A stretch of 27,078 nt of DNA from Alistipes sp. (GTDB lineage: Bacteria > Bacteroidota > Bacteroidia > Bacteroidales > Rikenellaceae), in the NCBI GenBank assembly GCA_020026395.1, contig JAHHQM010000015.1, positions 1 through 27,078 on the forward strand, given 5' to 3'. Position 1 is the stretch's first letter; each line of letters opens with the position of its first letter. Under the pieces are notes generated by a model. It saw only the letters and a list, made by a program, of their open reading frames with translations. It ran no database searches and had not been told where the DNA came from. The position numbers and the translations under genes are program-made. This document shows positions 22,665 through 27,078 of the stretch, in pieces.

Positions 22665-23384
22665 TTAAAGGACGAATTCCACCTCGCGGAAGAGGTATTC
22701 ATGGAGCGTGCCGTCCTCCTTTTTGAGGATCAGTTCGCCCGTGGGGCGCACGCCCTGAATCGAGGCGCGGATCTCCTCGCGGGAAGGAAGTTCGCGGAAG
22801 GTGTGAAGCTCTCCGAGGCGGTACATGTTGCGGTGGTAGTCGCGTTGGATCGGGTCGCTTTCGCCACGGCGGAGCTGCTCGTAACGCGTCATCATCGCAC
22901 GGTGAAAAGTGTTCAAAACTTCTTCACGGTCGTAGGTGCGGCGGGTGATTTGGCGCATCGATACGGGATTGGGCAGCGCGGGGTCGAAAACCTCCTGATT
23001 GACGTTGATGCCGATGCCCACAATCGTACGCGAAAGGCGGTTGCCCGAATAGTTGTGTTCGATGAGAATGCCCACTAACTTTCGGTCGTTCCAGTAAATG
23101 TCGTTCGTCCACTTGATGCGGGTCGCGATGTCAAACTCCTTGAACGTGTCGCACAGTGCCAATGCAATGATTTCCAAGAGCATGAACTGATCGGCGACGG
23201 GCAGGAACGTGGGCTCGAGGACAAGCGAGAAGGTGAGGTTTTCACCCTCGGGTGATGTCCATGTATGCCCCCTCTGGCCGCGGCCTGCACTCTGATGTTC
23301 TGCCCAGATGATGTCGCCTTCGCGGAACTCCGCACGGCGGGCGTCATCGTTTGTGGAGGTGGTTTTTTCGACGTGGAAGATCAT
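22665..23384 (-). CDS. birA: Biotin-[acetyl-CoA-carboxylase] ligase, catalytic domain only
   Basis: It activates biotin with ATP and attaches it to biotin-dependent carboxylases. The 239-residue protein has the biotin/AMP loop GRGQRG (34-39), KWTND (91-95), KLVGIL with Lys102, and the GIGINVNQ motif. There is no N-terminal helix-turn-helix, so it is a monofunctional ligase and not the repressor form of E. coli. Its start overlaps the upstream small membrane gene by 41 bases in another frame. Confidence 0.95.
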   Translation of the reverse strand: MIFHVEKTTSTNDDARRAEFREGDIIWAEHQSAGRGQRGHTWTSPEGENLTFSLVLEPTFLPVADQFMLLEIIALALCDTFKEFDIATRIKWTNDIYWNDRKLVGILIEHNYSGNRLSRTIVGIGINVNQEVFDPALPNPVSMRQITRRTYDREEVLNTFHRAMMTRYEQLRRGESDPIQRDYHRNMYRLGELHTFRELPSREEIRASIQGVRPTGELILKKEDGTLHEYLFREVEFVL

Positions 23385-23598
23385 GGTCTTTTTTCGTTTT
23401 GGCGTTCGATTCCTCTTCGCGGCGCTTGCGGATCGTCCATGTGATCACCACCGCAATGGCAATGGCCGAAAGAATGCCGTTGCCGATGTCGTAGCGGGTG
23501 ATGGATGCCTTGTAAAGCCACAGGATCAGCAGGTAACCGCCGAGGCACAACGCCCAGAAAAACAGGAATAAGCGGATGTTTTCGCGGATCGGTTTCAT
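23344..23598 (-). CDS. Small two-helix membrane protein of unknown function
   Basis: This predicted 84-residue protein has two hydrophobic helices (about 8-29 and 38-57) and a highly charged C-terminus rich in Lys, Arg and Glu. I recognise no family. It lies between dapD and birA on the same strand, and its last 41 bases overlap the birA start. The regular two-helix pattern with basic tail favours a real gene. The overlap and the lack of a known homologue leave doubt. Confidence 0.55.
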   Translation of the reverse strand: MKPIRENIRLFLFFWALCLGGYLLILWLYKASITRYDIGNGILSAIAIAVVITWTIRKRREEESNAKTKKDHDLPRRKNHLHKR

Positions 23599-23621
23599 CG
23601 GGGAATCGGATTTAAGGGAAA

Positions 23622-23654
23622 GGGGCGGTCTTCGTTTCGGGCAAAGACCGCCCC
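23622..23654 (-). terminator. Hairpin after dapD, probable terminator
   Basis: On the minus strand GGGGCGGTCTT and AAGACCGCCCC form an 11-base perfect stem just after the dapD stop. The tail is TTTCCCTTAAA, so termination may be partial and allow some transcription into the small membrane gene and birA. Confidence 0.65.
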
Positions 23655-23665
23655 GGATAAGTTTT

Positions 23666-24493
23666 TTAGATCGAAACGCTGAAATCGCGCAGGGCGTCGT
23701 TCAGCGAGGTTTTTTTGTCGGTCGATTCCTTGCGTTTGCCGATGATCAGCGCACACGACACGCTGTATTCTCCGGCGGGGAACTGGCGTTTGTAGCTGCC
23801 CGGGATGACCACCGAACGGGGCGGAACATAGCCTTTGTAGGTGACGGGTTCGCTGCCCGTGACGTCGATGATGTGGGTCGATCCCGTGATGACGGTGTTC
23901 GAGCCCAAAACGGCTTCGTGGCAGATGTGGGCACCCTCCACGACGATACAACGCGAACCGATGAAGCAGTTGTCCTCGACGATGACGGGAGCGGCCTGTA
24001 CGGGTTCCAGCACACCGCCGATGCCGACACCGCCCGAAAGGTGGACGTGGCGTCCGATCTGGGCACACGAACCGACCGTTGCCCACGTGTCGACCATCGT
24101 ACCCGTTTCGATGTGGGCGCCGATATTGACGTACGAGGGCATGAGGATGGCTCCCGGAGCGATGTAGGCACCGTAACGTGCCACGGCATGGGGTACGACA
24201 CGCACGCCCAGCTCTTCGTAGCCGTGTTTGAGTTCCATCTTGTCGAACCACTCCAATTCGCCCGCCTCCATCTTGCGCATGGGCCGGATCGGGAAGTAGA
24301 GGATCACGGCTTTCTTGACCCATTCGTTTACCTGCCATTCGCTCTTCTCGAGGTCGATGGGTTCGGCCGTACGCAACTCGCCTTTATCAATCAGTTCGAT
24401 GACCTGACGGATCGCCTGTCGGGTCTTTTCGTCGGTCAGAAGCTCGCGGTTTACCCACGCCGCTTCGATCGTTTGTTTCAGTTCCTGATACAT
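23666..24493 (-). CDS. dapD: Tetrahydrodipicolinate N-succinyltransferase
   Basis: It transfers succinyl from succinyl-CoA to tetrahydrodipicolinate in the lysine/diaminopimelate pathway, which feeds peptidoglycan synthesis. The protein has an N-terminal helical part, then a left-handed beta-helix of hexapeptide repeats (VARYGAYIAPGAILMPSYV, IGAHIETGTMVDTWATVG, and so on), and a C-terminal strand region. From ATG 24493 it has 275 residues, and MYQELKQTIEAAW aligns with the start of E. coli DapD. An in-frame ATG at 24523 would give 285 residues, but it would leave almost no leader after the TAACTTTG box at 24538-24531. It is divergent from the prolyl oligopeptidase gene. Confidence 0.93.
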   Translation of the reverse strand: MYQELKQTIEAAWVNRELLTDEKTRQAIRQVIELIDKGELRTAEPIDLEKSEWQVNEWVKKAVILYFPIRPMRKMEAGELEWFDKMELKHGYEELGVRVVPHAVARYGAYIAPGAILMPSYVNIGAHIETGTMVDTWATVGSCAQIGRHVHLSGGVGIGGVLEPVQAAPVIVEDNCFIGSRCIVVEGAHICHEAVLGSNTVITGSTHIIDVTGSEPVTYKGYVPPRSVVIPGSYKRQFPAGEYSVSCALIIGKRKESTDKKTSLNDALRDFSVSI

Positions 24494-24530
24494 ATTTGTA
24501 TAGATTTGTTCGTTACTTGTCATTTAAAAA

Positions 24531-24538
24531 CAAAGTTA
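24531..24538 (-). promoter_or_regulatory. Probable -7 box of the dapD promoter
   Basis: TAACTTTG on the minus strand fits TAnnTTTG. Transcription from it would begin close to position 24524, which supports the dapD start at 24493. No good -33 box was seen. Confidence 0.5.
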
Positions 24539-24551
24539 TGCAAAATTTCTT

Positions 24552-24559
24552 TATATTTG
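24552..24559 (+). promoter_or_regulatory. Probable -7 box of the oligopeptidase promoter
   Basis: TATATTTG matches TAnnTTTG and lies 27 bases before the start of the oligopeptidase gene. It is back to back with the dapD box. Confidence 0.55.
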
Positions 24560-24586
24560 CACTACTGAATCCAAACACATCAGATT

Positions 24587-26719
24587 ATGTTGAAAAAAAT
24601 TAAGAAAGTTGCGGCTGTCGCGCTCTTCGGAGCTGTGTGTGTCGGCTGTAACAACTTGCCTGCAGTGAAGCATTTGCCTTATCCCGAAACAAAGCGCGGA
24701 GAGGTGACCGACAACTATTTTGGTACGGTTGTCGCTGATCCCTACCGCTGGCTGGAAGACGACAATTCGGCCGAAACCGCCGAGTGGGTCAAAGCACAGA
24801 ATGCCGTGACCGAGAATTACCTCGCTCAAATTTCGTTCCGTGATGCCATCCGCGATCGTCTGAAGCAACTTTTCAACTATACGAAAGAATCCTCGCCCAA
24901 AAAACACGGCGATTGGTGGTATTACAGCTGCAACGACGGTTTGCAGAACCAGGCTGTGATTTACCGTACCAAAGACCTCAAGGAGCGTGGCGAGGTGTTC
25001 CTCGATCCCAACAAACTGGCCGATGACGGTACGGTTGCCCTCGTAACCTCGTCGTTCTCGAAGGACGGCCGTTATTTCAGTTACTCGGCCGCCGCATCGG
25101 GTTCGGACTGGGTGGAGATCCGCGTGATCGACACCGAGACCAAAGAGCTCCTGGACGACTGCATCAACTGGGTGAAGTTCTCCGGTGTATGCTGGGCTCC
25201 CGATTCGAAGAGTTTCTATTACAGCGCCTATGACGCTCCCAAAGAGGGTGTTTATTCGTCGAAGAACGAATTCCAGAAGGTTTATTTCCATAAACTCGGC
25301 GACAAGCAGGCCGACGACGAACTGGTATATGTCGATCGCAAACACCCGTTGCGTTACTTCTTCGGTGAGGCCGATTCCGAGGGTAAGTGGTTGTTCATCT
25401 CCTCGACGGAGGGTACTTCGGGTAGCGAGATCCTTTTCAAGAATCTGAAGGATCGCGATTTCCGTATCCTGCTGAAGGGTTTCAAGTACGACTACGAGAT
25501 CGTGGAGTGCAAGGGGGACGAGCTGTATTTCCGCACCAACGAGGGCGCTTCGAACTATGCCTTGAAGAAGATCAACCTCAAGACCTTCAAGCAGGAGGTC
25601 ATCATTCCCGAGGACAAGCAGAACCTGTTGAACAAAGTGGGTACTTGCGGCGGTTACATCTTCGCCAACTATCTGGAGGATGCGCAGAGCAAGATCCGTC
25701 AGTTTGATTTCGACGGTAAATTCGTCCGCGACGTGGAAGTTCCCGAAATCGGTACCATCGGCGGATTCGGCGGTGGCGACACGGACGAGGAGCTTTACTT
25801 CTCGCTGACGAACTACACCTCGCCCATGTCGAGCTATCATTTCGATCTGAAGTCGGGTAAGGTGACCCTGTTGAAACGACCCAAGGTGGCATTCGATCCC
25901 GATATGTTCATCACCAAGCAGGTCTTCTTCTCGTCGAAGGACGGTACGAAGGTGCCGATGTTCATCTCGCACCGCAAGGACATCAAACTCGACGGCAAGA
26001 ATCCGTGCTACCTCTATGCTTACGGTGGTTTCCAGATCAACCAGACTCCGTCGTTCAACCCCTCGGCCATCATGTTCATGGAGCAGGGCGGTATCCATTG
26101 CGTGGCTAACCTGCGCGGTGGTTCGGAGTACGGCGAAGAGTGGCATAAGGCCGGTATGCTGGCCAACAAGCAGAATGTGTTTGACGACTTCATCTCGGCT
26201 GCCGAATACCTGATCCGCGAGAAATATACCTCGTCGTCGAAACTGGCCATTGCAGGCGGTTCGAACGGTGGTCTGCTGGTGGGTGCCTGCGAGGTGCAGC
26301 GTCCCGACCTCTTTGCCGTGTGTCTGCCGGCAGTGGGTGTGATGGATATGCTGCGTTTCCACAAGTTCACGATCGGCTGGGGCTGGGGTACCGAGTACGG
26401 AACCAGCGACAACCCCGAGCAGTTCAAGTATATCTATAAGTATTCGCCGCTGCACAACATCCGCGAGGGCGTGAAGTATCCCGCAACGCTCGTCACGACG
26501 GGTGACCACGACGACCGCGTGGTTCCGGCACACTCGTTCAAGTTTGCCGCCACGATGCAGCACTGCCAGGCAGGTAATGCACCCGTGCTGATCCGTATCG
26601 ACTCGAAGGCGGGTCACGGTGCCGGAAAACCGACCTCGAAACGTATCGACGAGGCTGCCGACTGCTACGCATTCCTGTTCCAGAACGTGGGCGTTCCTTA
26701 CAGATTGATTTCCAAGTAG
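24587..26719 (+). CDS. Prolyl oligopeptidase-family serine peptidase (S9A), lipoprotein
   Basis: This 710-residue peptidase is of the S9A type, which cleaves short peptides after proline. A lipoprotein signal ends at Cys21 (CVGC), so the enzyme is likely membrane-anchored in the periplasm or at the surface. The start of the mature chain, DPYRWLEDDNS, is typical of S9A. A seven-bladed propeller region follows and then an alpha/beta-hydrolase domain. The catalytic residues are Ser559 in GGSNGG, Asp642 in DHDDRVVP and His677 in AGHGAGKP, at spacings like those of porcine prolyl oligopeptidase. The gene is monocistronic with a terminator. Confidence 0.95.
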   Translation: MLKKIKKVAAVALFGAVCVGCNNLPAVKHLPYPETKRGEVTDNYFGTVVADPYRWLEDDNSAETAEWVKAQNAVTENYLAQISFRDAIRDRLKQLFNYTKESSPKKHGDWWYYSCNDGLQNQAVIYRTKDLKERGEVFLDPNKLADDGTVALVTSSFSKDGRYFSYSAAASGSDWVEIRVIDTETKELLDDCINWVKFSGVCWAPDSKSFYYSAYDAPKEGVYSSKNEFQKVYFHKLGDKQADDELVYVDRKHPLRYFFGEADSEGKWLFISSTEGTSGSEILFKNLKDRDFRILLKGFKYDYEIVECKGDELYFRTNEGASNYALKKINLKTFKQEVIIPEDKQNLLNKVGTCGGYIFANYLEDAQSKIRQFDFDGKFVRDVEVPEIGTIGGFGGGDTDEELYFSLTNYTSPMSSYHFDLKSGKVTLLKRPKVAFDPDMFITKQVFFSSKDGTKVPMFISHRKDIKLDGKNPCYLYAYGGFQINQTPSFNPSAIMFMEQGGIHCVANLRGGSEYGEEWHKAGMLANKQNVFDDFISAAEYLIREKYTSSSKLAIAGGSNGGLLVGACEVQRPDLFAVCLPAVGVMDMLRFHKFTIGWGWGTEYGTSDNPEQFKYIYKYSPLHNIREGVKYPATLVTTGDHDDRVVPAHSFKFAATMQHCQAGNAPVLIRIDSKAGHGAGKPTSKRIDEAADCYAFLFQNVGVPYRLISK

Positions 26720-26737
26720 GATTCAGAAGGTTTTATT

Positions 26738-26794
26738 CGAGCGGGGCAGTCGGGCCGTTTGATGGCGGCCAGATCGTCCCCGCTCGGCTTTTTT
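26738..26794 (+). terminator. Rho-independent terminator of the oligopeptidase gene
   Basis: CGAGCGGGG (26738-26746) pairs with CCCCGCTCG (26778-26786), enclosing a second short GGCCG/CGGCC pairing, and a TTTTTT tract follows. Confidence 0.85.
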
Positions 26795-26889
26795 ATCGTC
26801 CCTGCGTAGTTTGGGCGCGGGGGGAGAGGGTTATAGAGAATTTCTTTTTAAGAGATTGTCTGCCTGTTAGGGCGAAAGGAAATATAGTC

Positions 26890-26944
26890 CCGAAGGCAAG
26901 TCTCCCTTTTCAAAGGGAGATTTAGAGGGATTATAAATACGTTC
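26890..26944. repeat. 55-bp palindromic repeat, copy 1
   Basis: This 55-base stretch is repeated exactly at 27024-27078. It contains the inverted repeat TCTCCCTTT/AAAGGGAGA with a two-base loop, followed by TTTAGAGGGATTATAAATACGT. It resembles the dispersed intergenic palindromic repeats of Bacteroidales. No gene lies between the two copies. Confidence 0.85.
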
Positions 26945-27023
26945 ATTTTATCTTGGCAGTGGGGTAAAAAGAACGAAAAGGGTAAACAAAAAAGTAGAAA
27001 CATCAAGATAAAAGATCCTTGCG

Positions 27024-27078
27024 CCGAAGGCAAGTCTCCCTTTTCAAAGGGAGATTTAGAGGGATTATAAATACGTTC
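27024..27078. repeat. 55-bp palindromic repeat, copy 2 (runs to the window edge)
   Basis: This is an identical copy of 26890-26944, offset by 134 bases. It reaches the last base of the window, so the repeat may continue outside, and further copies are possible. Confidence 0.85.

Noticed and set aside
23360..23384. Another parS-like half site (TTCCACGTCGAA on the minus strand)
   Set aside because: It encodes FHVEK at the birA start and breaks the central CACGTG core, so it is explained by coding sequence.
26890..27078. CRISPR array from the two identical repeats
   Set aside because: Only two copies are seen, the 55-base unit and roughly 79-base gap are too long for a typical CRISPR, and there are no cas genes.

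Overview
The window looks like chromosomal DNA from a Bacteroidales gut bacterium, most likely Alistipes or another Rikenellaceae. Several intergenic gaps carry Bacteroidetes-type promoters (TTTG, about 20 bp, then TAnnTTTG). The gene content fits the phylum: a HmuY/HmuR heme system, a BACON-domain lipoprotein, an OmpA-family porin with an N-terminal barrel, and short-LID adenylate kinase. The coding sequence is GC-rich compared with Bacteroides proper, which favours Alistipes. The genus is an inference.

Layout, left to right. Positions 1-1998 hold thiL (minus) and adk (plus), which diverge from one promoter gap. Positions 2313-11067 hold a six-gene plus-strand operon, hmuR-hmuY-hmuS-hmuT-hmuU-hmuV, ending in a strong terminator. 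Positions 11351-12859 hold a minus-strand BACON lipoprotein. Positions 13062-13296 hold tRNA-His(GTG) and tRNA-Ser(GGA), both minus. Positions 13566-18820 hold groES, groEL, ridA and the B12-dependent ribonucleotide reductase nrdJ, all plus. An OmpA-family protein (plus) follows, then an 800-bp gene-poor G-rich spacer. A minus-strand series is next: mdh, gcvH, birA, a small membrane protein and dapD. A secreted lipoprotein prolyl oligopeptidase (plus) comes last. The window ends inside a repeated 55-bp palindromic element.

The most interesting system is the hmu operon. HmuR (outer-membrane TonB receptor) and HmuY (surface heme-binding lipoprotein) would capture heme. HmuS is a 1411-residue CobN-like protein with a membrane anchor at each end; by the positive-inside rule its chelatase domain should sit in the periplasm. 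HmuU resembles ExbB/TolQ/MotA. HmuV has an ExbD-like transmembrane segment with an aspartate at residue 25. My reading is that HmuTUV is a proton-driven module that works with HmuS on heme, probably removing iron, rather than a cobalt-insertion system. No CobS/CobT-type ATPase subunits are present.

Other non-coding signals are two parS-like ParB sites, a palindromic candidate operator upstream of hmuR, a 12-bp hairpin between hmuY and hmuS, a chain of four hairpins between ridA and nrdJ, and G-rich spacers between convergent genes. The remaining genes are ordinary housekeeping functions.
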